A stretch of 35,488 bases of DNA from assembly GCA_947041165.1 (NCBI GenBank), contig CAMRCY010000022.1:1-35488 (forward strand), written 5' to 3'. A program made the position numbers and the translations under genes. This document shows positions 16,532 to 26,208 of the stretch, in pieces. The notes beneath the pieces were generated by a model that had not been told where the DNA came from, did no database searches, and was given only the letters and a program-made list of their open reading frames with translations. Each line of letters opens with the position of its first letter. Position 1 is the first letter of the stretch. This DNA is from an uncultured Deferribacteraceae bacterium (GTDB taxonomy: Bacteria; Chrysiogenota; Deferribacteres; Deferribacterales; Mucispirillaceae).

Positions 16532-17938
16532 TTATTTTGATATTTTATTGATTATATTTGTTGATGAATATCCTTCAACAAAATCTATTAACACAACTTT
16601 TGTTGCATACTCTCTACCAACAACTTCTTCAAGTTTATAATCGCCACCTTTAACTAACACATCTGGCTTGATTGTTTTGATTAACTGAGTTGGTGTTTCA
16701 TCATCAAAAATAATCACATGATCGATAAACGAAAATGCAGATAACAATGTAGCTCTATCTGCTTGATTATTAATAGGTCTATCATTGCCTTTTAAGATTT
16801 TGACAGATTTATCGGAGTTAAGTCCAACTATTAAAATATCACCAACCTCTTTTGAAGCTTGCAGATATTTGACGTGTCCGATATGAAGAATATCGAAACA
16901 ACCATTAGTGAAAACAATCTTCTTACCTCGATCTCTATAGTAAGTCAAAACATCTTCTAAATTCTTTTCAGTAATCATCTTAGAGTGTTCAACAAGATTG
17001 TAACTCTCTTTTAACTCATCAATAGTAACAGGCACAGTATGAGCTTTTCCAACAACTATCCCTGCTGCTCTATTTGCAAGTTCGATCGTTTCTGCGATAT
17101 CATAATTAAGTGCGAATGATACTGCTAATATAGATACAACTGTGTCCCCTGCTCCCGATACATCAAACACTTCTTTTGATTCAGCTTTAAATGTTTTAAC
17201 ATAATCAGATGTTATAACTGTAATTCCTTGATCCGATCTTGTCACAATTAGATACTCTATATCATACTTATCTTTAATTATTCTACCATATTTTAAAACA
17301 TCTTCATCTGTGTTTTTAATAGATATATTTGCAACAACACCAAGCTCTTTTACGTTCGGAGTTACAACTGTTGCCCCTGTGTATTTTGTCCAGTCGCTAC
17401 CTTTAGGATCGATAATAACTGGCTTAGATATCTTTTTTGCCTCAGATATAATAGATGCACATATCTCATCAGTACAAAATCCTTTACCGTAATCAGATAT
17501 AATTATCACATCATTTAACGCAAGATCTTTCTTGATATCTTTTGTGATCTCATCAATTGATGGTTTATCAAGCACTGTGTCATCTTCAAAATCTAATCGT
17601 GCAATCTGCTGTCTTGAACCGATAACTCTTAACTTGCTCGTTGTGTTCTCAAGAAAGTTATATAGTTGATACGATACTTTTATATCATCTAACATTTTTT
17701 TCAAAATCTTACCGTAAGAGTCATCACTTGCAAGTCCTAATAACCTTACATTAGATCCTATATGTGATAAGTTATTTGCAACGTTGCATGCACCACCAAG
17801 TCTGTTTGTGGTATCAGAAATTTTAACAACAGGCACAGGAGCTTCAGGTGATATTCTTGAAACATCGCCTGTATAATAAATATCTAACATCATGTCGCCA
17901 ACAACTAATACATTCACTGTTGAAAAATTTAATTTCAT
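16532..17938 (-). CDS. hldE: Bifunctional heptose 7-phosphate kinase / heptose 1-phosphate adenylyltransferase
   Basis: HldE (RfaE) carries two steps of ADP-heptose synthesis. The N-terminal ribokinase-like domain (about 1-315) has GGACNVANN (48-56) and the catalytic DVSGAGDT (259-266). The C-terminal cytidylyltransferase-like domain (from about 340) has TNGCFDILHIGHVKYL (344-359), the nucleotide-binding HxGH motif, and later VKGGDY. The fused form at 468 residues is the usual length. GmhA and GmhB, the other pathway enzymes, are not in the window. Its ATG overlaps the upstream TPR-protein stop by one base (TAATG), implying translational coupling. Confidence 0.96.
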   Translation of the reverse strand: MKLNFSTVNVLVVGDMMLDIYYTGDVSRISPEAPVPVVKISDTTNRLGGACNVANNLSHIGSNVRLLGLASDDSYGKILKKMLDDIKVSYQLYNFLENTTSKLRVIGSRQQIARLDFEDDTVLDKPSIDEITKDIKKDLALNDVIIISDYGKGFCTDEICASIISEAKKISKPVIIDPKGSDWTKYTGATVVTPNVKELGVVANISIKNTDEDVLKYGRIIKDKYDIEYLIVTRSDQGITVITSDYVKTFKAESKEVFDVSGAGDTVVSILAVSFALNYDIAETIELANRAAGIVVGKAHTVPVTIDELKESYNLVEHSKMITEKNLEDVLTYYRDRGKKIVFTNGCFDILHIGHVKYLQASKEVGDILIVGLNSDKSVKILKGNDRPINNQADRATLLSAFSFIDHVIIFDDETPTQLIKTIKPDVLVKGGDYKLEEVVGREYATKVVLIDFVEGYSSTNIINKISK

Positions 17939-18687
17939 TAATTATTTCCATTTTCTTTTAAAATATTCTTTAATTTATCTAACTGTACATTCGCATCTTT
18001 ATGATCAACGTAATTCTCATCGATCTTAGAGTACCAAAATATAGCGTCCCTTACTAAAAACAGATCTATATTACCCATATTGCTAATAGCTTTTTCGTAC
18101 TGTTTATTTCCTAGTTTATATGCTATATCACTTTTTAACTGTATAACCTCTTTGCTAGGATTGCCTATGTATGTGAATGAGTAGTATGCTTTTTCATACT
18201 CTCCCTCTTTTAAAAAGATGATGCCTTTATCGTAATATCTTAAAGGAGCTTTTTCAATTATTTCTTCAGCCACTTGAACTACCTTTTTTTGTAGCTCCAT
18301 CGCCTCATCATAATTTTCAGCCTTCTCAGATATACCATCTAGACTGATTAATGCTAAGTCAACATATTCAGCAGCAAATACATAATCATCTCTATCAACA
18401 GCACTCAATGCTTTCTCATACGCCTTATAAGCAGTTTTAAGCAATTCTTTATATTGTAAAAGTTGATAAACTGTCGTTTTTAAAGCTAACACTTTTCTAT
18501 TTGTTTTTCGTATATTGTAAGCCTCAACTAACTTGTTGTGTGCTCCTTCAATATCACCATCTTCAAATAAAATAACCGCCTCATCGTATAGCTTAAAATC
18601 CTCTCCGTTAAAGTATCTATATGTAAAATATATAACCGATACTAAAAAGAGTGTTACGACTAATATAAACATTGTTCTACCAAACAT
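17938..18687 (-). CDS. Membrane-anchored TPR-like protein
   Basis: A 249-residue protein with one N-terminal membrane segment (about 6-24, MFILVVTLFLVSVIYFTYR) and a helical remainder. Several segments fit tetratricopeptide spacing: YDEAVILFEDGDIEGAHNKL, AYEKALSAVDRDDYVFAAEY, and YDKGIIFLKEGEYEKAYYSF. TPR domains are protein-binding scaffolds; here it would face the periplasm if the N-terminus is inside. No enzyme motif is seen. A GAGAGAG ribosome site precedes the ATG. The one-base overlap with hldE suggests an envelope-related role, but function is not known. Confidence 0.7.
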   Translation of the reverse strand: MFGRTMFILVVTLFLVSVIYFTYRYFNGEDFKLYDEAVILFEDGDIEGAHNKLVEAYNIRKTNRKVLALKTTVYQLLQYKELLKTAYKAYEKALSAVDRDDYVFAAEYVDLALISLDGISEKAENYDEAMELQKKVVQVAEEIIEKAPLRYYDKGIIFLKEGEYEKAYYSFTYIGNPSKEVIQLKSDIAYKLGNKQYEKAISNMGNIDLFLVRDAIFWYSKIDENYVDHKDANVQLDKLKNILKENGNN

Positions 18688-18713
18688 ATCTCTCTCTCAC
18701 TTAGTTTTAATAT

Positions 18714-18777
18714 TTTAATCAATTTCACATTTACTTAGTTTCTAGTTTACTCAATTTTAAATTTACTTAGTTTTTGA
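18714..18777. repeat. Four degenerate 16-bp tandem units
   Basis: Units start at 18714, 18730, 18746 and 18762, each beginning TTTA and followed by versions of CTTAGTTTCTAG. Similarity is modest and AT-rich, but the spacing is exact. They lie in the 148-base gap between the two TPR-like genes, the only sizeable break in the minus-strand series 12774-22941. Confidence 0.45.
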
Positions 18778-18835
18778 CGATTAACACAGTTACTAAGTTT
18801 GCAAAAAAAAATAATTCAATTTTAACTACTAAAAT

Positions 18836-20131
18836 TTACTTAGCTGTTAATCTCTCTATATACCCTTTAAGGTTTATATCCTCAACACGTTTAAGGTAAT
18901 TTTCATACTCTGCCATATTGTTTTGCTGTGCATACACATAAGCCATGAACGCAAAATCCATCTGATCTATACCTTTACCTGCAAGCGACATTATTAAGTT
19001 ATAATCTTTCTTATCAACAAAATGCTTATAGATAGATAACTTATCTTCACATGTATTAAAGCGTTTAGCTGATGATGTAGTGAATAGATCTTTCTCTATA
19101 AAGTTACCTGTGTATTTACAAACTTCTCGCATATTTTTACTATCAAGCTTATCTATAAATATAGCAAACTTATCTTTATCACCATTCTTAATTAAACATG
19201 CAATAACCGTTTTAACTAATGTATCGTTCTTTTTTGTAAGACACTTCTCAATTAGATCACATTCATACTTAGCACTTATGCGACTACTAGCCTCTATCAT
19301 TCTGCAATACGTTGCTTTAGATAATTTAAAATCAACCTTTATATCCCTATCAAATACAGTTATATACTCTTTATAATTACCAGCGTCCCACGACATATTT
19401 AATGCTAACTCTAAAGACTCTGCTGTTTTATACTCGTTATATAATTTAAAGAACGCATCTTTCATCTTATTTATATAAAAATATTTAGAGTAATAGTTAA
19501 GCACCTCTTCTGATTTTTCAGTATCTGATAAGTTATCATACACTATTAAAACATGCTCTTGAGTATCTTTTATCTTATTAATAAAGAAAAGTAACTCTCT
19601 TGGATCGTAACTTCTTTGAGCAACAGCCTCTGTTAATGGTTTATCAACAACACACTCTGATTTAGTGTATAGCAGTAACCCTGCATTCATATCATCTATT
19701 AAAAACTTTTTAGCAAGCTCGCAATCTGTTTTAAGCAGTAGTGACATTTTATCACTCATAAGCTTCTCTGTGTTAAACCTATAATTCTTGCTATCTTGAA
19801 TTTTTAGTAAAGTATCTTTAGCACTCTCAATATTGCCTTCTGCTTGATAGATCTGATATAATATATATCTTGCAAAATCAGCCTCATCACCTTGTCTGTT
19901 CTTTGAAAGAAAAACTTCAAACGCTATTTTAGTAACATCTGTCAAGCCATCTTCATAAGCCTTTAAGCCAACGAAATAATCCTCATCGTAAAAGGATTCA
20001 GTATCTGATTTGACAATAGACTTATTATCTGATTTAACATCGCCACTCTTAATCTTGATGCTCTGGTTTGAGTATAGATTAGATATAGAACTTACAAAAA
20101 AAACTGTAACAAAAATAATTATTTTAAACAT
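18836..20131 (-). CDS. Secreted helical-repeat (TPR-like) protein
   Basis: A 431-residue protein with a signal peptide (MFKIIIFVTVFFVSSISNLYS), probably periplasmic, and otherwise predicted all-helical. A segment near 80-110 (ADFARYILYQIYQAEGNIES) resembles TPRs of the YbgF/BamD type, but I cannot assign a family. Six or so cysteines are spaced through the middle and C-terminal half, unusual for this window and possibly forming disulphides. Its start overlaps the stop of the FAD/Fe-S oxidoreductase by 13 bases, so the two are cotranscribed. No enzyme motif is seen. Confidence 0.65.
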   Translation of the reverse strand: MFKIIIFVTVFFVSSISNLYSNQSIKIKSGDVKSDNKSIVKSDTESFYDEDYFVGLKAYEDGLTDVTKIAFEVFLSKNRQGDEADFARYILYQIYQAEGNIESAKDTLLKIQDSKNYRFNTEKLMSDKMSLLLKTDCELAKKFLIDDMNAGLLLYTKSECVVDKPLTEAVAQRSYDPRELLFFINKIKDTQEHVLIVYDNLSDTEKSEEVLNYYSKYFYINKMKDAFFKLYNEYKTAESLELALNMSWDAGNYKEYITVFDRDIKVDFKLSKATYCRMIEASSRISAKYECDLIEKCLTKKNDTLVKTVIACLIKNGDKDKFAIFIDKLDSKNMREVCKYTGNFIEKDLFTTSSAKRFNTCEDKLSIYKHFVDKKDYNLIMSLAGKGIDQMDFAFMAYVYAQQNNMAEYENYLKRVEDINLKGYIERLTAK

Positions 20132-22941
20132 TTTTCAATAACCTGTATCGGGTGAATAACTTCCTTATTTCCTAAATGAGTCATCTGCATAGCACAAGTT
20201 GGACAATCTGTTGCTGCATATGAAACACTAGCTTTATTCATTTTATTAATCATACTAGATGCTATATCTAATGATTGTGTGTAATTCTCTTTATATAATC
20301 CCCAACTACCTGCCATTCCACAACAAGAACTGTTTAAATCAGTACTATCAACGCCATCAAGCTTATTAAGCACATCTATAGTTGATGTTGGATTTGGAAG
20401 CAGTTTCATGTGACAAGACATATGGTAAACTAAACCAATGTCATCTCTCTTATCTACTCTATGTAGATTATCAAGATCACCTTTTATTAGATCTGTGATA
20501 TATATGATTTTTGACTTCACTTTATTTATTTCTTCACTATCAATACAGTAGCCCCACTCTTTATATAAAGATAACGCACAAGATGAACAAGATGTAACGA
20601 TATAATCGGCTTGATCTATATATCCACCCCATAACTCAAGATTTTTATTAATCTTACCTCGTGTTTGGTCAACCATACCTTTCGATATATGCGGTATTCC
20701 ACAACATGTTTGTTTCGGTACGATAACTGTATAGCCTAACTTCTTAAGCACGTTTATAGTAGATTCTGTAATCTCTGGCTTAATATACGATGCGTAACAA
20801 CCTGCAAAATATATAACCGTTTTTCCTGAATACATATCTTTATTGTATTGAATATAATTTTTAATAGTTTTCTTACTAAACAGTACCATCTTTCTTTCAT
20901 GTGCTAAACCGATAAAACGCTCCATCAATTTACGAACTATAAGAGGATTTGTCATCTTCGTTATTAGTGAACCAAATCTATGAAACAGTTTACCCATTAA
21001 CTCAAATTTTGTAACTAAATGACTAGTAAGTGAAGCACCATGCTCTCTAAAATATCTAGCTTTAACCTCTAAGGCTAATTTAGGGATATTAACTTTAGAT
21101 GGACACTCTATAGAACAACTGCCACAGTTAATACAATGGTTGATAACATTCATGAACGGCTCATCAAACATAGCCATACTAGGATCTAACCTTCCAGATA
21201 AATAAGCTCTTAATATGTTAGCCTTCGCTTTAGGTGTCGCATTCTCATCTTTAGTTGATTTATATACAGGACACATTCTCGTTGCGTTTGTAATAGTTGT
21301 ACATTTAGAACAACCATGACATAGTTCAGCCTCTTCAATAAAAGTGTTGTCATTCCATATAAGCTCATACACAGAACTCTCTTCAGCTTTATATTCAGCA
21401 CCGTAACGAAGGTCTTTCGCCATCAATGAAACATCATCATTAGTTTTTATATCTGGATTAAATGTTTTGCTCGGATCAAAATTTTCTTTAACTTTAAGAA
21501 AGATATTGTATATAGCCTTATACTGTCTTGGTATATAACAACTTCTTAACCTGCCATCACCATGCTCACCCGATATAGTACCGTTTAACCTACTTACAAG
21601 CTCATATACTTCATCAGCTAATGGTTTTAGTAACGATACATCTGCCCCATCTTTAAGGTTAAGTAACGGACGTGTATGAAGCAATCCTTTTGCAATATGT
21701 CCATAAGATACATAATCAACATTATATTTTGCAAATATCTCTGCTATTCCTTTAAAATATGCTGTAAGAGTTTTCGTAGGAACTGCTGCATCTTCAACTA
21801 ACGCTAATATCTTTTTATCACCTTTTAATTGATATAAAATAGGTACAGCCGATTTGCGTACAGCTGATAGTTGTGCAATCTCTTCTTTATCCACTGCAAA
21901 ATTAATATTTTTAGATAATTTCTTAGCTTTTATTAACTGCATAGATTTTTTAGCTTTTTCAACGACTTCTTTATCTGTATCACCGTCAAACTCAATAAGT
22001 AGAAGGTTATCTATATCTGATGGAATTTTATCTTTTAACTCTGGTCTATAAGTTGAAGCTAACGTTAGAAGGGTTTTATCCATAATCTCTATAGCTGCTG
22101 GATCAAACTCTAATGCTACTTGGCTAGCCTCAGCTGATGATTCTTTATCATTAAAATATCCAACAAGTAGTGACGAGAAAGGTTTCTTCTTTAATATAGA
22201 AAATTTAAGCTGTGTAACAATTCCGAATGTTCCCTCAGCTCCACCAACTAATTTATGAAGAAATAAATGTTCATCTTTTACAGCATCTCTTAGCTCATAC
22301 CCAGAAACATTACACTTTATAGGAGGATAAGATTTATCAATCAACTCTGTGTTTTTAGATATTGATTTATATACCTTTTTAAGTATTTTTGGTAGATCGT
22401 CGATATTCATCTCTGCAACATCTGAAAACCTATGTATTGATCCATCTGATAAAACTATCTCAGCATCCATTATATAATCTGAAGTGTTGCCGTATTTCAC
22501 CGAATACTCACCACCAGCATTAGTAGCATACATTCCACCAAACGTTGCATACTCACCAGATGATGGTGCTGCTGGAAAAAACATACCTGTATTGTTAAGC
22601 GATATCTCTAACTCGCCATGTCTATAACCAGGTTCACAAGTGAAATGATTACCATTTAAATCTAAACTTAATAACCTATTCATATATTTTGTAAAATCTA
22701 TTACAAGTCCACGACCTACTGCCGATCCGCATAATCCCGAACCTGCACCACGTGGGTGAACAGTTATTTTATTTTCAACTGCAAATTTTACAGCTTTTGC
22801 CACATCATAACAATCTTTAGGGTATAAAACAGCTAGAGGCTTAACCATAAAGATAGAGGCATCTGTAGATAGCTCTATCCGTTTAATCTCATCTGTGTAA
22901 AGGTCACCCTTGACGATCTCTCTTAATTTATCAAAATTCAT
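20119..22941 (-). CDS. FAD-linked oxidase with Fe-S (GlcD-GlcF-type) fusion
   Basis: A 940-residue oxidoreductase joining a GlcD-like FAD domain to a GlcF-like iron-sulphur subunit; relatives oxidise D-lactate, glycolate or D-2-hydroxyglutarate and pass electrons to the quinone pool or other carriers. FAD-binding HPRGAGSGLCGSAVG lies near 57-71; GEHGDGRLRS is the oxidase C-domain motif. Two ferredoxin-type clusters follow (CHGCSKC near 540, CINCGSCSIECP near 604), then two CCG domains with CCGIP near 745 and SCCGMAGSWG near 872. The start at 22941 follows AGGT and fits the promoter at 22976-23004; an ATG at 23004 lies inside the -35 box. The substrate is not readable from sequence. It heads the minus-strand series ending with miaB. 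Confidence 0.88.
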   Translation of the reverse strand: MNFDKLREIVKGDLYTDEIKRIELSTDASIFMVKPLAVLYPKDCYDVAKAVKFAVENKITVHPRGAGSGLCGSAVGRGLVIDFTKYMNRLLSLDLNGNHFTCEPGYRHGELEISLNNTGMFFPAAPSSGEYATFGGMYATNAGGEYSVKYGNTSDYIMDAEIVLSDGSIHRFSDVAEMNIDDLPKILKKVYKSISKNTELIDKSYPPIKCNVSGYELRDAVKDEHLFLHKLVGGAEGTFGIVTQLKFSILKKKPFSSLLVGYFNDKESSAEASQVALEFDPAAIEIMDKTLLTLASTYRPELKDKIPSDIDNLLLIEFDGDTDKEVVEKAKKSMQLIKAKKLSKNINFAVDKEEIAQLSAVRKSAVPILYQLKGDKKILALVEDAAVPTKTLTAYFKGIAEIFAKYNVDYVSYGHIAKGLLHTRPLLNLKDGADVSLLKPLADEVYELVSRLNGTISGEHGDGRLRSCYIPRQYKAIYNIFLKVKENFDPSKTFNPDIKTNDDVSLMAKDLRYGAEYKAEESSVYELIWNDNTFIEEAELCHGCSKCTTITNATRMCPVYKSTKDENATPKAKANILRAYLSGRLDPSMAMFDEPFMNVINHCINCGSCSIECPSKVNIPKLALEVKARYFREHGASLTSHLVTKFELMGKLFHRFGSLITKMTNPLIVRKLMERFIGLAHERKMVLFSKKTIKNYIQYNKDMYSGKTVIYFAGCYASYIKPEITESTINVLKKLGYTVIVPKQTCCGIPHISKGMVDQTRGKINKNLELWGGYIDQADYIVTSCSSCALSLYKEWGYCIDSEEINKVKSKIIYITDLIKGDLDNLHRVDKRDDIGLVYHMSCHMKLLPNPTSTIDVLNKLDGVDSTDLNSSCCGMAGSWGLYKENYTQSLDIASSMINKMNKASVSYAATDCPTCAMQMTHLGNKEVIHPIQVIEKCLK

Positions 22942-22975
22942 TATATATCTACCTATTAAATTAAATATTCTTTTT

Positions 22976-23004
22976 ATTCTATAACTATCAACAATAATAA
23001 TCAA
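22976..23004 (-). promoter_or_regulatory. Likely sigma-70-type promoter for the FAD/Fe-S gene
   Basis: On the minus strand TTGATT (22999-23004), a 17-base spacer and TAGAAT (22976-22981, five of six consensus bases). It predicts a leader of about 28 bases before the ATG at 22941, and rules against starting the protein at 23004. Confidence 0.5.
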
Positions 23005-23128
23005 GTACTTTCATCTATTAAAAAGTTCTATAAATCAACAGATAATCAACAACCATTACTATTATTTATATATAGTCGATATATAATTTCTATTTTAATT
23101 TAATTCAAATTAGTTTATCTTAACTATT

Positions 23129-24130
23129 ATGAATAAAAGAATAAATATAGGTTTGACAATAGGTGATCCAGCTGGGATCGGTTATGAAGTCGCATTAAAG
23201 TTTCTTGAGCAGTTATACTATTCAGATATATCAACTATTGATTACGATATTACTCTGTTCTGTCACAGGTTTATATTAGATAAAGCTATCAACGACATTT
23301 TTGATAATAAATACCCTTCTGACTTCAACAGTAAACTTAAAATTGTTGAGCCTGATAACGTAGACCCGTTTGATTTTGAATATGGTGAAAATTCTATTGA
23401 ATGTGGAAACGCTTCAATGCAATATATTAAAAAAGCTGTAGAGTATGCACAGAACGGCTTAATCGATGCAATTGTTACTCTACCAATTAATAAATACTCT
23501 ATATCGCTTGCAGGATATGATTTTGTTGGACATACTGAATATCTAGCTCATCTTACTGGTTGTAAAGATATCTCTATGATGATGATGTCTAACGATTTCA
23601 AAATCGTACTTATAACTACTCACCTACCTTTAAAAGATGTTGCTAAAGCTGTCACTAAACAGAAAATTGTAACAGCTATTCAAAACGCTCACAATACTGG
23701 TAGATTTTTTGGCTTTGATTTTGATACTAATAAACCTAAAATAGCTGTCTGTTCTCTAAACCCTCATGCAGGAGATAGTGGCGCAATCGGTTTTGAAGAG
23801 ATTGATCTTATCAACCCTACTATCGATGAAACTCGTGAAAACGGTATTAATGTGCATGGATCATTCCCTGCTGATACTATCTATACTGATAAAACTTACG
23901 ATTTCTTTATAGCTATGTATCACGATCAAGCACTTATCCCTATTAAACTTAACTCATTTGGTGAAGCTGTGAATGTTACTTTAGGACTTAATATTATAAG
24001 AACATCTGTCGATCACGGGACAGCTTTTAATATTGCAGGTAAAGGAGTTGCATCTATCTCATCACTCATTAAAGCAGTGGATATCGCAAAACTTATGATA
24101 ATGAATAAACAAGTAGATAAAAATAAATGA
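23129..24130 (+). CDS. pdxA: 4-hydroxythreonine-4-phosphate dehydrogenase
   Basis: PdxA oxidises 4-phosphohydroxy-L-threonine in the DXP-dependent pyridoxal phosphate pathway. Family motifs: GLTIGDPAGIGYEV at the N-terminus (8-21), GHTEYLAHLTG mid-protein with the first metal-binding His, SLNPHAGDSG, and MYHDQALIPIK with the C-terminal His. Length 333 is normal. No Shine-Dalgarno sequence is evident before the ATG, and a TATAAT at 23082-23087 lies some 40 bases upstream, so the leader is short. The ATGA overlap with rsmA is typical of this conserved gene pair. Confidence 0.95.
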   Translation: MNKRINIGLTIGDPAGIGYEVALKFLEQLYYSDISTIDYDITLFCHRFILDKAINDIFDNKYPSDFNSKLKIVEPDNVDPFDFEYGENSIECGNASMQYIKKAVEYAQNGLIDAIVTLPINKYSISLAGYDFVGHTEYLAHLTGCKDISMMMMSNDFKIVLITTHLPLKDVAKAVTKQKIVTAIQNAHNTGRFFGFDFDTNKPKIAVCSLNPHAGDSGAIGFEEIDLINPTIDETRENGINVHGSFPADTIYTDKTYDFFIAMYHDQALIPIKLNSFGEAVNVTLGLNIIRTSVDHGTAFNIAGKGVASISSLIKAVDIAKLMIMNKQVDKNK

Positions 24131-24951
24131 TAACAAGAAACTTAATTAAACTCTTTAAAGAAGAGAGCAAACACACTAAAAAATCGTTAGGACAACATTT
24201 TCTAACCAATCAACATATTATAGGACAGATCGTTGCATCTGCTGATATAGATGAAAACTGTAATATTATTGAGATAGGCCCTGGTTGCGGAGTATTAACA
24301 GAACATTTAGTCGACACCCCTGCTCACTTAACTGCTGTTGAAATAGATACTGATCTTACATATTTCCTTATACGTCAATTTGAAGATAAAACAAATTTTG
24401 AGGTTGTCAATGAAGATGCCTCTAAATTAGATTTCAAAACTCTACTTAATAAAGATAGCAGTATCGTCTATGTCGGAAACCTGCCATATAACTTATCTGT
24501 TAGAATATTAACTCAGATAACGCACGATATTGATAGAATTAAATCGGTTGTATTTATGTTTCAAAAAGAGGTTGCAAACAGAATTAATGCTAACCCTAAA
24601 AGTAAAGAGTATTCATCGTTATCTGTTTTTGCATCATACTACTATGATATCTCTAAAGTTCGTGATATCGGTGGTAATAATTTTATGCCAAACACAAAAG
24701 TACAATCAACTGTGCTTAAATTTGTTCCACATAAAACAAGGTTGCTTGAAAACTCTAAAGAAGAAGATTTCTTTAAGTTTATAAATGTTGCTTTCACTCA
24801 AAAACGTAAAACTCTTAAAAATAATCTAAGAGTTATGATGGATATAACAAATATCTTAGATGAACTAGATATAAAACCATCTGTTAGAGCTGAAGAGTTA
24901 TCAATTATAGATTTTGTTAAATTATTCAATAGAATATCATCTGAAAATTAA
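24127..24951 (+). CDS. rsmA: 16S rRNA (adenine1518-N6/adenine1519-N6)-dimethyltransferase
   Basis: RsmA (KsgA) dimethylates two adjacent adenines in helix 45 of 16S rRNA late in small-subunit assembly. The opening KKSLGQHFLTN is the family signature, IGPGCGVLTEHL is the SAM-binding motif I, and VGNLPYNLS is the catalytic NLPY motif. Length 274 is standard. Its ATG overlaps the pdxA stop by four bases. Confidence 0.96.
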   Translation: MITRNLIKLFKEESKHTKKSLGQHFLTNQHIIGQIVASADIDENCNIIEIGPGCGVLTEHLVDTPAHLTAVEIDTDLTYFLIRQFEDKTNFEVVNEDASKLDFKTLLNKDSSIVYVGNLPYNLSVRILTQITHDIDRIKSVVFMFQKEVANRINANPKSKEYSSLSVFASYYYDISKVRDIGGNNFMPNTKVQSTVLKFVPHKTRLLENSKEEDFFKFINVAFTQKRKTLKNNLRVMMDITNILDELDIKPSVRAEELSIIDFVKLFNRISSEN

Positions 24952-25059
24952 TAAATACATAATAATACTATTTAATTATATTATATATGATGTTGCTATT
25001 TTATATAGATATGAGCTATAATACCCTCTTGAAATATCCAGATATATAGAGAAAAGATT

Positions 25060-26208
25060 TTGACTAAGTTTGAAAATAGATTTAAAAATATTGATGAATA
25101 TAAAAGCATGGAGATCGGTTTTAAAAGAATTGACGAAGCTTTATCATTAATAAATTTTGATGAAAAAAAATTAGGCACAATAATACACATAGCTGGCACT
25201 AACGGTAAAGGATCAACTGCAACTTTTTTAAATCAAATTCTATCTAAAAATTATCTAAACACTGCTCTATTCACATCACCTCATATTATGAAAATAACTG
25301 AGCGAATATCTGTGAAAGGTAAAAATATATCAACCATAAAATTCAACTCTCTCTTTGATGAAAATATAGAAATTATCGATAAATGCAACCTTACATATTT
25401 TGAAGCAATCTTCTTTCTTTTTATCGTGCACACAATTAAAAGCAATGTTGACATCACTATATTAGAAACTGGACTAGGTGGAAAACATGATGCAACAAAT
25501 ACATCGTTAATAACTGATAAAATTGCAGTTTTTACATCTTTCTCATTAGATCATACTGAAATTCTTGGAGATAGTGTGTTTGGTATAGTTGATGACAAAC
25601 TATCTATCATTAGAGATTACAGCAAAAACTTTATAGGTATAAACCACGATCAAATCAGAAAACATATTAGATCTCAAACAGATGAAAACAACTTACTTTT
25701 TATAGAAGATAAAGATAGAGATAATAATCTATACCCATTTCCATATAATGAAAATTATGAACTCGCAAATAAAGTAGCCTCATATATATTAGGCGAATAT
25801 CTGCAAACCGATAACACACTTAAACTTCCAGAAGGAAGGCTTGAATATCACGACAATTTTATATTTGATGCAACTCATAATATAGATGGATTAATCAAAT
25901 TGATAAAATCTATTAATAGAGATGAGATCGGATACGTGATTTTTACATTAACATCAAATAGAGATGTTAACGCTTTTTTAAATGTATTAAGAAATATAAG
26001 CGACAATATCATCTTAACAACGATACCTGATCATCCGAGATCAATCGATGAAAAAAAACTAAATGACACTGATTGTAAAAGTTATATCTCTCCGATTGAT
26101 GCCTTAGAGTTTGCTAAAAATAATATAGAAAGTGGTAAACGAATTCTTATCTTAGGATCATTTTTTCTAATAGCTTACTATAAAAAGACTTTCGGTATAA
26201 AATCATGA
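25060..26208 (+). CDS. folC: Folylpolyglutamate synthase / dihydrofolate synthase
   Basis: FolC is a Mur-ligase-type ATP-dependent enzyme that adds glutamate to dihydropteroate and/or folates. P-loop GTNGKGST at 46-53, TSPHI soon after (folate-binding loop), LETGLGGKHDATN and FTSFSLDHTEILG are the family's ligase motifs, and FDATHN begins the C-terminal domain. At 382 residues it is slightly short. The start is a TTG with GAGAAAAG upstream; the first ATG (residue 17) would cut off the conserved N-terminal helix. It follows rsmA by 108 bases and overlaps lptD by four. Whether it does one or both reactions is not decidable here. Confidence 0.92.
   Translation: MTKFENRFKNIDEYKSMEIGFKRIDEALSLINFDEKKLGTIIHIAGTNGKGSTATFLNQILSKNYLNTALFTSPHIMKITERISVKGKNISTIKFNSLFDENIEIIDKCNLTYFEAIFFLFIVHTIKSNVDITILETGLGGKHDATNTSLITDKIAVFTSFSLDHTEILGDSVFGIVDDKLSIIRDYSKNFIGINHDQIRKHIRSQTDENNLLFIEDKDRDNNLYPFPYNENYELANKVASYILGEYLQTDNTLKLPEGRLEYHDNFIFDATHNIDGLIKLIKSINRDEIGYVIFTLTSNRDVNAFLNVLRNISDNIILTTIPDHPRSIDEKKLNDTDCKSYISPIDALEFAKNNIESGKRILILGSFFLIAYYKKTFGIKS

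Noticed and set aside
22942-23004. 21-residue N-terminal extension of the FAD/Fe-S protein
   Set aside because: It overlaps the likely promoter, and a ribosome site stands before the ATG at 22941.
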